This document shows positions 9,517-17,281 of a stretch of DNA of 64,000 nt, in pieces. The notes beneath the pieces are model-generated. The model saw nothing but the letters and a program-made list of their open reading frames with translations. It did no database searches and was not told the DNA's origin. The position numbers were made by a program, and so were the translations under genes. Source of the DNA: an uncultured Bacteroidota bacterium (lineage in GTDB: Bacteria > Bacteroidota > Bacteroidia > Chitinophagales > Chitinophagaceae); assembly GCA_903835005.1 (NCBI GenBank), contig CAILLK010000007.1, forward strand, positions 23,818 through 87,817, in the 5' to 3' direction. How positions within the stretch are numbered: the stretch's first letter is position 1; the number at the start of each line of letters is the position of its first letter.

Positions 9517-10743
9517 TCAATACTTCCGCTTGTTTCTCTTATCAAATGCACCAATACCAATAGTGATGTATTGGAAATTTCCGGTTACTCCCGGATAGCG
9601 TAATCCAAACTGAGGCATATTATATGCATACCGCACCCTTACAAACCAGTGGCCTTTTATTATATGGGCAGTTGGTTTTTTCATTTTGGTTCTTCCCAGT
9701 TTGATATCACCGTTCAGCCCGAATGTGTAAGTTCGGGAGAATTCCATTTCCGCATTCTTAAGGGAAGGCTGTATATTCAAATCATTGCCGGTAGGCGCAA
9801 TATCTGATGAAGCAATACCTATAAAAGGCGCCAGCTTAAAGCGGCGGTTATCCAGTGCCACATAACCTATTGAAGCTTCGGGCAGGTATACCAGTGTCTG
9901 CGAATTTCTGGTCCATATGCCGTTGCTGTAGGGTATATCGGTTTTTGTTTGGCCGAAACCAATGAAATCTCTTAGATACAGGATCCAGTTTTTGTATTGT
10001 ATATCAAATGCTATACCTACCGGCACTGAGTTGGTATAGTTTTTAGTGAGGTTGCCGGTAAAAAATCCGTAGCCGCTGAAGTATTCAACACCCAGGCCCC
10101 ATTTGTGATCCAGCTCAAAACGTATATATTTCCGCACATAGCTTTCATACCTGCTATCCGGATGTTTTTCAAGAAAATTGTTAGCCATTTTATTTAAAGA
10201 GTCCCTGGTTATTACATATCCCTTTACCCGGGAAAAAGTATATTCCAGATGCAGCCGGAGAAAATCTTTGTCAACCTCACTAAGGTCTGCTGCTGCTAGA
10301 TTCTGTATTACCTGTTTTTTTGAAGCAATTGTTTTCTCTGCAATCTTTGTGTAGCACTGATCTGAAGAAGGCCTGATTTTTTTTCCCTGGGCGGTATTGA
10401 TCGAATCATGGTTAACAATAGCTGTGAGCATTTCCTTGTATTCCTGTGTCCAGTATAGAATCAGATAATATTCCACAGAATAAAAAACGAGGTAATCCTT
10501 ATTAGCGGGTTTAGTAAGCAGGTAGTCTTTTATTTGTCTCACTTTAGCAGTGTCGCCTTCCTGTAATTTTTCAGTCAGCAGTTTCCTTCCTTTGGATATG
10601 ATATCCGTCACGGAATCATTATAACTTAATATTTCGTTTTTGATATTATTGTCCTGCGCTTCTGCCAGCAAGGGCATAAAAAATATAATTGCAAAGAAGA
10701 TCGTTTTACAATGGCTTGATATTTTGGCTGATTTACTTTTCAT
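9517..10743 (-). CDS. Secreted protein with probable beta-barrel C terminus
   Basis: A 408-residue protein with a signal peptide (IFFAIIFFMPLLAEAQ). Residues ~30-210 are helical and charged. The C-terminal ~190 residues alternate hydrophobic and polar residues with repeated aromatic strand ends (WILYLRDFIGFGQTK, HWFVRVRYAYNMPQFGLRY, YITIGIGAF), as in outer-membrane beta-barrels of Bacteroidota. No named family was recognised. A 105-bp piece of this gene (codons ~217-251) is duplicated at 10807-10911, immediately upstream. Confidence 0.68.
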   Translation of the reverse strand: MKSKSAKISSHCKTIFFAIIFFMPLLAEAQDNNIKNEILSYNDSVTDIISKGRKLLTEKLQEGDTAKVRQIKDYLLTKPANKDYLVFYSVEYYLILYWTQEYKEMLTAIVNHDSINTAQGKKIRPSSDQCYTKIAEKTIASKKQVIQNLAAADLSEVDKDFLRLHLEYTFSRVKGYVITRDSLNKMANNFLEKHPDSRYESYVRKYIRFELDHKWGLGVEYFSGYGFFTGNLTKNYTNSVPVGIAFDIQYKNWILYLRDFIGFGQTKTDIPYSNGIWTRNSQTLVYLPEASIGYVALDNRRFKLAPFIGIASSDIAPTGNDLNIQPSLKNAEMEFSRTYTFGLNGDIKLGRTKMKKPTAHIIKGHWFVRVRYAYNMPQFGLRYPGVTGNFQYITIGIGAFDKRNKRKY

Positions 10744-10806
10744 TATGATTAAATATTTCTGTTTATGAGCGTTTTACCAGAAGATTTCAAACTTACATAA
10801 AATATC

Positions 10807-10911
10807 TTGTATTGTATATCAAATGCTACACCTACCGGCACAGCGTTGGTATAGTTTTTAGCGAGGTTGCAGGTAAAAAATCCGTAGCCGCTGAAGTATT
10901 CAACACCCAGG
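10807..10911 (-). pseudogene. Duplicate fragment of the 9517-10743 gene
   Basis: These 105 bases align without gaps to 9992-10096, inside the neighbouring membrane-protein gene, with only five mismatches (about 95% identity). The similarity stops abruptly at both ends. On the minus strand it would encode the strand pair around GVEYFSGYGFFT, with changes such as Gly to Cys. It has no start or continuation and directly adjoins the truncated integrase, so it is a remnant of a paralogue or of a duplication, not a working gene. Confidence 0.85.
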
Positions 10912-11481
10912 TGCGCTGTATCTGTATGTTTGCTCCATTTACATGACAGGTCTTTTTTCTTGTGAGGTAATTAAAGCAGGCTTCACCGAACTTAAAATTA
11001 AGGGATTTCAAGGGCCTGTCTTTCTTCCCGGAACAAATGGGGACGAACTCAATAGGGTACTTCGGCGTGATCCTATAATTCCTATAACTCCCTTGACTGT
11101 ACTTTTTATCTATTTGCTTTTCAAAGTTCAGGTTACGCTCTTGTGCCACCTTGAGAAATGTCCGTTCCTCAATTACGGCTTCCCCTTCACTAATAATCTA
11201 ACACTTTCCGGTGTTACCTCAGTTTTACTTATTTGAAGTTGTGATAAAGCTTGGTTTATATCAGCCTTTGCTGAAGTAAGTACCCCATTTATTGCTCCTG
11301 CTTCCTTGGTTTTGATAGCTTTCTGTTTTTTATCGTCCCAATATTCTGAATGGATACCTCCTGGTGCATAATCAATACGGTCATTATTTAAGCTGATGCG
11401 TTCATAAATGGGTAACTTGCCTTCCTTATCAGGTCGGGACTTGCGTAGATATAGATATATATTGTGAGTTGTAGCGCTCAT
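10912..11481 (-). pseudogene. Truncated, frameshifted tyrosine recombinase (integrase)
   Basis: The first ~102 codons (11481 down to 11173) encode the arm-DNA-binding domain of Bacteroidota tyrosine integrases: LYLRKSRPDKEGKLPIYERI, GIHSEYWDDKKQ, INQALSQLQ. The frame then ends at KGKP-stop, while an adjacent frame continues with GEAVIEERTFLKVAQERN and a SAM-like core-binding segment (SQGSYRNYRITPKY, PLKSLNFKFGEACFNYL). A frameshift near 11180-11190 is therefore evident. The catalytic domain with the R-H-R-Y residues is absent: at 10911 the sequence switches to a copy of the nearby membrane-protein gene. The gene points away from the 3' end of tRNA-Pro, the usual arrangement for an element integrated at a tRNA. 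Confidence 0.8.
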
Positions 11482-11681
11482 TTTTATAGATGTCGAAGTG
11501 AGAAAATGTAGATGGAAAATGTGGACACCTTGTTGGACACTTAAAAGGTCAAAGCATCTACTTTACTAAGGTGGAACATCAGCAGGGTAATTTTGAGCCT
11601 GTAAACGCCTGAAATGCTTACTAATCAGTATCTTAAGGGAAATAAGAAAGGCTACCCACTCAAGTAAGTAACCTTCACTTG

Positions 11682-11755
11682 TCGGGATGACTGGATTCGA
11701 ACCAGCGACCCCTACGTCCCGAACGTAGTGCGCTACCGGGCTGCGCTACATCCCG
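11682..11755 (-). tRNA. tRNA-Pro (anticodon CGG)
   Basis: The minus strand folds as a full cloverleaf of 74 nt. The acceptor stem is CGGGATG with CATCCCG, the anticodon arm is CTACG-TTCGGGA-CGTAG with anticodon CGG, the T arm is CTGG-TTCGAAT-CCAG, and the discriminator base is A. The 3' CCA is not encoded. It reads codon CCG. The integrase remnant begins 200 bp beyond its 3' end. Confidence 0.95.
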
Positions 11756-12175
11756 AACAACCGGGAAACAAAATTAAATAATCTTTACAATTTTTTGAAA
11801 TCCTCTGTATCCTCCTTTTTCTCCAAATTGCTTCTTGTTTTTTAAACTAACCATAATCTTATTCCGCTCTGATTGCCATCATTCCTGATGCCGTTCCACC
11901 AGATTAATTTTGTTACTTTAATATATCTGTTGATTTAGATATTGAAAAAATGATTGCAGTTACAGTTACAACGGGCTAAAGGTTTTTAATATGTTGTAAT
12001 TTGATATTTAGTCAAATCAGTATTGTTTTGTAAAGCGGTTTTTAATATAAGGCGTATACATAATAACTAAAATAAATGCTAATATTTTACAGGTCTGTTT
12101 TGAAGTGACAGAATAAAACTGTTTTTTTGTTCTTTAAATAATCACCATTACTATTTTACCTAAAACCAAATATTT
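11756..12175. other. 420-bp AT-rich region between tRNA-Pro and ispD
   Basis: No gene, terminator or clear repeat was found. It must hold the promoter of the leftward tRNA and of the rightward ispD. A TTTG sequence overlaps the ispD GTG codon, but no good TAnnTTTG match is seen at the expected place. Confidence 0.4.
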
Positions 12176-12856
12176 GTGGTTAACATAAAAAAATATGCCG
12201 TTATTGTTGCAGGTGGTAAAGGAATGAGAATGGGATCTTCTATTCCTAAACAATTTCTTCCGCTGCTAGGTATACCATTAATGTGTCATGCTGTACAGAC
12301 TTTTGCTTCTGCTTTGCCGGGCATACATATTATTATTGTGTTGCCCGAAGACCAGCTCGGTAGCGCTCAAACAGTTCTCAGGTCATACATCGGTAAAATA
12401 AAAGTTACTACTGTGGCTGGTGGCGATACCCGGTTTCAAAGCGTTTCAAATGGCCTCAGGCATATTACTGAAGACGGGATTGTATTTGTGCATGATGGAG
12501 CCAGACCACTTATCACTGAAGAGCTTATTCTGCGTTGTTTCAAGCAGACTTTTGAAAAGGGCAGCGCTATCCCCGCTATCCCTGCCCGCGAAAGTGTGCG
12601 CATAATTGAAGATGGTATTTCCAGGCCTTTAGACCGCGAAATGCTCCGCATAATTCAGACTCCGCAAACATTCAGAACCAGTATCCTTTTACCGGCTTTT
12701 GAGCAACCGTACCACGCTTCCTTTACCGATGAAGCAACAGTTGTGGAAAGCTATGGTACACCTGTTCATCTTATCGAAGGAATGGCTGAAAATATAAAAG
12801 TTACCCATTCCGAAGATATGGTAATAGCTGAGGCGCTGCTAAGGGTAAGGGGTTAA
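12176..12856 (+). CDS. ispD: 2-C-methyl-D-erythritol 4-phosphate cytidylyltransferase
   Basis: IspD joins CTP to methylerythritol phosphate in the non-mevalonate isoprenoid pathway, in the cytosol. Its 226 residues match family length. The nucleotide-binding start is YAVIVAGGKGMRMGSSIPKQF, followed by AGGDTRFQSVSNGL, the FVHDGARPLI metal/substrate motif, the IIQTPQTF loop and the TDEATVVESYG segment. The start codon is a GTG, as no ATG precedes the conserved N terminus in frame. No other isoprenoid genes are near. Confidence 0.94.
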   Translation: MVNIKKYAVIVAGGKGMRMGSSIPKQFLPLLGIPLMCHAVQTFASALPGIHIIIVLPEDQLGSAQTVLRSYIGKIKVTTVAGGDTRFQSVSNGLRHITEDGIVFVHDGARPLITEELILRCFKQTFEKGSAIPAIPARESVRIIEDGISRPLDREMLRIIQTPQTFRTSILLPAFEQPYHASFTDEATVVESYGTPVHLIEGMAENIKVTHSEDMVIAEALLRVRG

Positions 12857-13002
12857 GGTATCCCGTCTTCCCTTATACTTAAATTGTTGCTGAAAATGGT
12901 CTGGTCATTGCTTCTGGTTACTGGTTAATAAACTGATGCTAATCCTATGTCCGGATTTGAATGATTTTGTGTTAACAACTCATTCCTTCTGTTTCTATCT
13001 CC

Positions 13003-13010
13003 TATATTTG
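13003..13010 (+). promoter_or_regulatory. -7 promoter box close to a start codon
   Basis: TATATTTG fits TAnnTTTG exactly and ends only 7 nt before the ATG at 13018. With usual Bacteroidota spacing, transcription would begin at or within a few bases of the ATG, suggesting a nearly leaderless mRNA. Confidence 0.45.
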
Positions 13011-13017
13011 AGGTGTT

Positions 13018-13947
13018 ATGTTCACTGATGTCAGAAGATATACGCTGGCAATTTTGCTATTCTTCTTTACTTGTTCACCTGGCTGTCTGTGCCAGGTTGC
13101 TGATTCTTTCAGTCGCTTCAGTCAGCCGGTTCAGCTCGATTCTTTTGTCATCAGCAATGGGTTCGATGTAAATGCTTTTATTGCCAGGGTCAGGGCCGAT
13201 ACCACTTTTTACAAAGCATTCAAGAGTATGCGGCTGATACCCTATACCGCGAAAAATAAAATACTGGTATTCGGTAAGAATGGCGATACGGCTGCATCAA
13301 TGGCCGGCAATACCCGGCAGCAGATAATTAATGGTTGCCGCACCACAGTTGCAGATCAGGAGCAGGTGACCGGAGATTTTTACAAGCGCAATCACGATTA
13401 TAATTATTATACGGCTAAGTTATTTGCATGGCTCTTTTTTGCAGCAGAGCCCCAATGCAATGAGAGTGATATTGTTGCCGGTTCTTTGGATGTAAAAGGG
13501 GAAGGACAGATGGCGAAAAGCGAATATCAGCTCAAGCAGCTTATTTTCAATCCGGGTTCCAGGGTATCGGGTGTGCCTTTTATGGGCTCAAGAGAATCAA
13601 TTTTCGACCCCGAAGAAGCAAAAAAATATGACTTTAAAATTGACAGGGAAAATTTTGGAGGCTTCAGTTGTTATGCTTTCCGGATTATGCCTAAACCTGG
13701 CTATGAACATAAGGTAATATACAATGAACTGACCACCTGGTTCAGGGTCAGCGATTACACAATTGTGGCGCGCGATTATTCCTTATCGTATCATACGCTC
13801 GTTTATGACTTCGATGTAAACATGAAAGTAAGAACCAGCCAGATCGGTAAGAAACTCTATCCCACTTTCATCTCTTATGATGGAAACTGGCATATTTTCA
13901 GCCAGAAAAGAGAACGGGTGAAATTCAATATTTCCATTAACTACTGA
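13018..13947 (+). CDS. Secreted protein of unknown function
   Basis: A 309-residue protein with a signal peptide (YTLAILLFFFTCSPGCLC); the cysteine in SPGC may mark a weak lipobox. The rest is beta-rich with no recognised catalytic motif; strands such as GFSCYAFRIMPKPGYEHK and DYTIVARDYSLSYHT resemble outer-membrane-associated or lipid-carrier-like (LolA-type) folds, but that is only a guess. It stands alone between ispD and the BI-1 gene, with a -7 box unusually close to its ATG. Confidence 0.72.
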   Translation: MFTDVRRYTLAILLFFFTCSPGCLCQVADSFSRFSQPVQLDSFVISNGFDVNAFIARVRADTTFYKAFKSMRLIPYTAKNKILVFGKNGDTAASMAGNTRQQIINGCRTTVADQEQVTGDFYKRNHDYNYYTAKLFAWLFFAAEPQCNESDIVAGSLDVKGEGQMAKSEYQLKQLIFNPGSRVSGVPFMGSRESIFDPEEAKKYDFKIDRENFGGFSCYAFRIMPKPGYEHKVIYNELTTWFRVSDYTIVARDYSLSYHTLVYDFDVNMKVRTSQIGKKLYPTFISYDGNWHIFSQKRERVKFNISINY

Positions 13948-14087
13948 ACTGGAAAAATTGGTTATTCATGCATGAAATGAAGCATAAAATCCATATTGAA
14001 GATTTGTTAAAAACGAAAAACAGTAATCCCGGGCAATTTTAATTCCCGGAGAAAGGTGTAACTTTACATAATCAATTTACAGAAAAT

Positions 14088-14849
14088 ATGAGCGAAAACA
14101 ATAGGGAATTTTCAAGGTATACCGTTATCGACAGCCAGCCGTCCACAGGCGAGGGTACTGCCGCAGCTAGGTTTATGGCCAATGTATTTATGTGGATGTT
14201 TGTTGCACTGGGCATTTCTACCATTATGGCTATTTTGTTCGCCTATGAGCCGGCATTCAGCAGCTTGCTTTATGATCAGTTTCCTCAGGGCATCCGGTTA
14301 ACAGGCCTGGGTGCATTTGTTTCTTTTGCTCCCCTCATTTTTGTACTGGTAATGTCATTCGCATTTACCCGTTTGTCGGCGCCTTTGCTTACCTTGTTCC
14401 TGCTGCTGTTCGCTGCAACTATGGGAATGAGCCTCAGCACACTGCTTATGGTTTATACATCGGGTTCAGTTATCAGTTGTTTCGGTGCTGCCGCAGGTAT
14501 GTTTGGTGTTATGGCCTTTATGGGCTATACTACAAAGCAGGACCTTACTTCTTTCGGCAGAATACTGATTATGGGCCTGATAGGTATAGTTATAGCCAGC
14601 CTCATCAATAGGTTTATCGGCAGCCCTGCTGTTAATTACCTGATCAGTATTATCGGTGTGGCAGTATTTACCGGTCTTACAGCTTACGACGTTCAGCGCC
14701 TTAAGAACATTGGTGCAGGTCTTGAGTATGAAGGAACTTCAGCAAATGATACCGGAAAGCTGGCTATCATGGGTGCGCTAAGGTTGTACCTCGATTTCAT
14801 TAACCTCTTCATCATGTTGCTCAGGCTTTTTGGCAACAGGAGGAATTGA
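14088..14849 (+). CDS. Bax inhibitor-1/YccA family membrane protein
   Basis: A 253-residue integral inner-membrane protein with about seven hydrophobic segments. The N terminus is polar; then follow NVFMWMFVALGISTIMAILF and further helices. The BI-1 signature is present near the end: GVAVFTGLTAYDVQRLKNIG and GALRLYLDFINLFIMLLRLFG. Family members are proton- or calcium-leak proteins such as YccA and YbhL, the latter group interacting with the FtsH protease. A near-consensus TAACTTTA box lies about 20 nt upstream and a strong terminator follows. Confidence 0.92.
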   Translation: MSENNREFSRYTVIDSQPSTGEGTAAARFMANVFMWMFVALGISTIMAILFAYEPAFSSLLYDQFPQGIRLTGLGAFVSFAPLIFVLVMSFAFTRLSAPLLTLFLLLFAATMGMSLSTLLMVYTSGSVISCFGAAAGMFGVMAFMGYTTKQDLTSFGRILIMGLIGIVIASLINRFIGSPAVNYLISIIGVAVFTGLTAYDVQRLKNIGAGLEYEGTSANDTGKLAIMGALRLYLDFINLFIMLLRLFGNRRN

Positions 14850-14871
14850 TGAAAAACGGTTTTCTTCTTTT

Positions 14872-14911
14872 TCGGCTGGCAGCTTTCCCTGTCAGCCGAT
14901 TTTATTTTATT
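14872..14911 (+). terminator. Intrinsic terminator of the BI-1 gene
   Basis: A 10-bp stem (TCGGCTGGCA at 14872-14881 with TGTCAGCCGA at 14890-14899, one G-U pair) has an 8-nt loop and is followed by TTTTATTTTATT. Confidence 0.75.
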
Positions 14912-15008
14912 GGCCGGTTATTGATACTGATTTTGCCCGAAAACATGGATTTCACCAGGAGGAAAAGCAAGAAACAATAATGCTTTCTTTTTCAGGATAG
15001 CATCCATT

Positions 15009-15016
15009 TATTTTTG
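15009..15016 (+). promoter_or_regulatory. -7 promoter box of the HD-domain gene
   Basis: TATTTTTG matches TAnnTTTG and lies 74 nt before the ATG at 15091, leaving a leader of roughly 65-70 nt. Confidence 0.35.
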
Positions 15017-15090
15017 CAAATAAAGATAAATGAGTATTTTGTTCATAATTAAATTGGCCGGTAAGCTTCATTGAATAAAATGCAAATCAT

Positions 15091-15699
15091 ATGCCCGATA
15101 CAATGGAATTACAAAAGGTAAAGAAATTTATTCTGGGCAAGCTTAAAAAAGAATTGCCTCAGAATCTTACCTACCACAATACACGGCATATTAAAGATGT
15201 ATTTAAAGCTGCCAGGATGCTGGCCAAAATTGAGCAGGTAAAAGGTGAAGATCTTATATTACTGCTGACAGCAGTTTTATTTCATGATTCCGGATTTCTC
15301 TGGCAGCCATATGAGCACGAAAAGGTTTCGTGCGAAATAGCCAGAAAATATTTACCGGTGTATGGTTATAACCCCGGGCAGATTGAGCGGATCTGCGGCA
15401 TGATAATGGCCACAAAAATGCCACAGACACCTCACGACCTGCTGGAGGAAATAATCTGTGATTCAGACCTCGATTATCTGGGCAGGGATGATTTCTTTAC
15501 CATAGGGCTTGGTCTTTATTACGAATTATCCATGTATGGTTTGCTAAGCAGCCGGGATGAATGGAATGTGCTTCAGATACGCTTCCTCGAGAAACACAAA
15601 TATTTCACATCCTCTGCCAGGCAGCTCAGGCAACCCAAAAAAGAAGAATATATTGCCATTCTGAAAGAGCGGCTGAATAAAGATAATCTCCCGTCTTAA
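15091..15699 (+). CDS. HD-domain phosphohydrolase
   Basis: A 202-residue soluble protein with an HD metal site: an upstream histidine in YHNTRHIKDV, the HD pair in AVLFHDSGFLW, and the late aspartate in CDSDLDYLGRDDF. HD proteins are metal-dependent phosphomonoesterases or phosphodiesterases, often acting on nucleotides or cyclic nucleotides. In Bacteroidota the same fold often sits next to cyclase or sensor domains, but here it is a lone domain. Substrate unknown. It converges on the dienelactone hydrolase gene. Confidence 0.85.
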   Translation: MPDTMELQKVKKFILGKLKKELPQNLTYHNTRHIKDVFKAARMLAKIEQVKGEDLILLLTAVLFHDSGFLWQPYEHEKVSCEIARKYLPVYGYNPGQIERICGMIMATKMPQTPHDLLEEIICDSDLDYLGRDDFFTIGLGLYYELSMYGLLSSRDEWNVLQIRFLEKHKYFTSSARQLRQPKKEEYIAILKERLNKDNLPS

Positions 15700-15765
15700 T
15701 TGCATGCTTCTTTTGCAATGTCATAAACCGGTTGTGCCTGCTTTCAAAACGGCTTCGTCCCTCTT

Positions 15766-16623
15766 TTACTCTACTTTAAGTTTTTCCTTCAGGAATTTAA
15801 GCGCATATCCCTGGGCTTCTTCCGCCGCTTTTGAATCAAATTTCGGGTTGCTGGGATTTGCAAATGCATGAACGGCATCAAAACTGTGGAATGTGAATTT
15901 ATGCCCGGCTGCTTCCACTTCCTTTCCAAACTGTTTTACATCGGGCTCCTTAATAAAATTATCTTTCGATCCGTAATTGTACAGCACATCAGCCCTGAGC
16001 GTTTTGATTCGTTTAGTGTCCTTTTCCGGAAAGCCATAATACATCACACATCCTGCTGCCTGGTTGCCCGCCGCAAGGGTCGCGTTAAATGACCACGAGC
16101 CACCCATGCACCAGCCTATTGTAGCTATGGATTTCCCTGTGCCGATTTTCTGTATCAGTCCTTTCAGTATTGCTTCACCCCTTTTAGCATCCAGCGCGCC
16201 CATCAGTTTGCCTGCCTCATCGGGCGATGAGGCCACCTTGCCATCATACAGGTCTGCGGCATATACAGCCACTCTGCCTCCCAGCAGTTGTTGCCATCTT
16301 TCAGCTTCCCTTTTTATGTAGTCGTTCAGGCCCCACCACTCATGCACTACAATCAGTATTTTATCGGTCTCTTCCTCAGCAGGCACATAAAAGGCATTGC
16401 CATCAGCTCCGCCGGCAATTTTATACGAAATCATGGTACCGCCTTTCTCAGGTGTATAATTGAAAGGTATTGGGGCCTCGTGTGCCGCTTTAAATGATTT
16501 GTTCAGGGCCAGAGCCTTCATGTCCTTACCTGCAGGTTTGGCGCAGCAGCTCTGGGCATAAATGTTATTGGCTGTTGTGCCTGTAAATAATACGAGCAGG
16601 AGTATCAGCAGCGTTTTTTTCAT
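15766..16623 (-). CDS. Dienelactone hydrolase family protein, exported
   Basis: A 285-residue alpha/beta hydrolase of the DLH family with a signal peptide (KKTLLILLLVLFTGTTANNIYAQ). The nucleophile is a cysteine in IGWCMGGS (Cys172), as in true DLH enzymes, the histidine lies in DAVHAFANP, and the helper glutamate may be in VVHEWWGLN. DLH enzymes open cyclic lactones; exported Bacteroidota forms have unknown substrates. It is followed downstream by no co-directional gene and lies 53 bp before a RidA gene on the same strand upstream of it. Confidence 0.88.
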   Translation of the reverse strand: MKKTLLILLLVLFTGTTANNIYAQSCCAKPAGKDMKALALNKSFKAAHEAPIPFNYTPEKGGTMISYKIAGGADGNAFYVPAEEETDKILIVVHEWWGLNDYIKREAERWQQLLGGRVAVYAADLYDGKVASSPDEAGKLMGALDAKRGEAILKGLIQKIGTGKSIATIGWCMGGSWSFNATLAAGNQAAGCVMYYGFPEKDTKRIKTLRADVLYNYGSKDNFIKEPDVKQFGKEVEAAGHKFTFHSFDAVHAFANPSNPKFDSKAAEEAQGYALKFLKEKLKVE

Positions 16624-16676
16624 AACCTTAAATTTTATGAGTAAATGTATACATTGCTTTGACCTTTAACTATCAA

Positions 16677-17132
16677 TTATTTCTTACCCTTCATAACCGC
16701 CACACATTCTATCTCCACAAGTGCATCTTTGGGCAGCCGGGTTACCTGCACAGCGGCTCTGGCCGGTTTCAGATCCGGAAAGTAGTCTTTATAGATGTCA
16801 TTTACTTTAGTGTAATCGTTCAGGTCTTTAAGGTAAACGGTTACTTTAACTACATGAGCCATATCCGAACCTGCAGCCAGCAGAACAGCTTTAAGGTTAT
16901 CAAGCGCCTGATGCGTTTGGCTGCCTATATCGTCGCCCGCCAGTGTATTGGTTACCGGCGATAACCCAATCTGTCCGGACGTATAAATAAGGTGGCCTGT
17001 TTTAATTGCCTGAGAATAGGGACCTATTGCTTTAGGCGCGCCATTGCTTGATATTGCAACAAGCCCTTTATCAGCGTGGCAAGCTGAAAGCAATAAAGAT
17101 GGTATAATTAAAATAAACAAGCAGAATTTCAT
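16677..17132 (-). CDS. RidA-family lipoprotein
   Basis: A 151-residue protein. The N terminus is a lipoprotein signal (hydrophobic stretch then LLSAC), so the RidA domain should sit in the periplasm or on a membrane face rather than in the cytosol. The RidA/YjgF core is complete: GAPKAIGPYSQAIKTGHLIY, TSGQIGLSP, the helix TDHQAL-like region, and the catalytic-type arginine in PARAAVQVTRLPKDALVEIE. Cytosolic RidA deaminates reactive enamine/imine intermediates; the role of the exported form is unknown. Confidence 0.88.
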   Translation of the reverse strand: MKFCLFILIIPSLLLSACHADKGLVAISSNGAPKAIGPYSQAIKTGHLIYTSGQIGLSPVTNTLAGDDIGSQTHQALDNLKAVLLAAGSDMAHVVKVTVYLKDLNDYTKVNDIYKDYFPDLKPARAAVQVTRLPKDALVEIECVAVMKGKK

Positions 17133-17225
17133 TGAGCTGATTTTTTATCATGAAAGTAAGACAATAAGAACAATTATATAAATCCGTTGAAGGTAAAATT
17201 GCGGATGCATTGGACTCGGCTTCCT

Positions 17226-17257
17226 GAAAAATAAAACAGCCCCATAAATGGGGCTGT
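17226..17257 (-). terminator. Intrinsic terminator of the PKD/CHU_C gene
   Basis: A perfect 10-bp stem, ACAGCCCCAT with ATGGGGCTGT (17236-17257, 2-nt gap so the effective stem is shorter), is followed on the minus strand by TTTTATTTTT. It lies 25 bp past the stop of the large minus-strand gene. Confidence 0.8.
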
Positions 17258-17281
17258 AAATAAAGAATTGGTATCAGCAAC

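Noticed and set aside
10832..11149. Separate 105-codon gene next to the integrase remnant
   Set aside because: Its reading frame is the second part of the integrase remnant plus out-of-frame bases of the membrane-protein duplicate.
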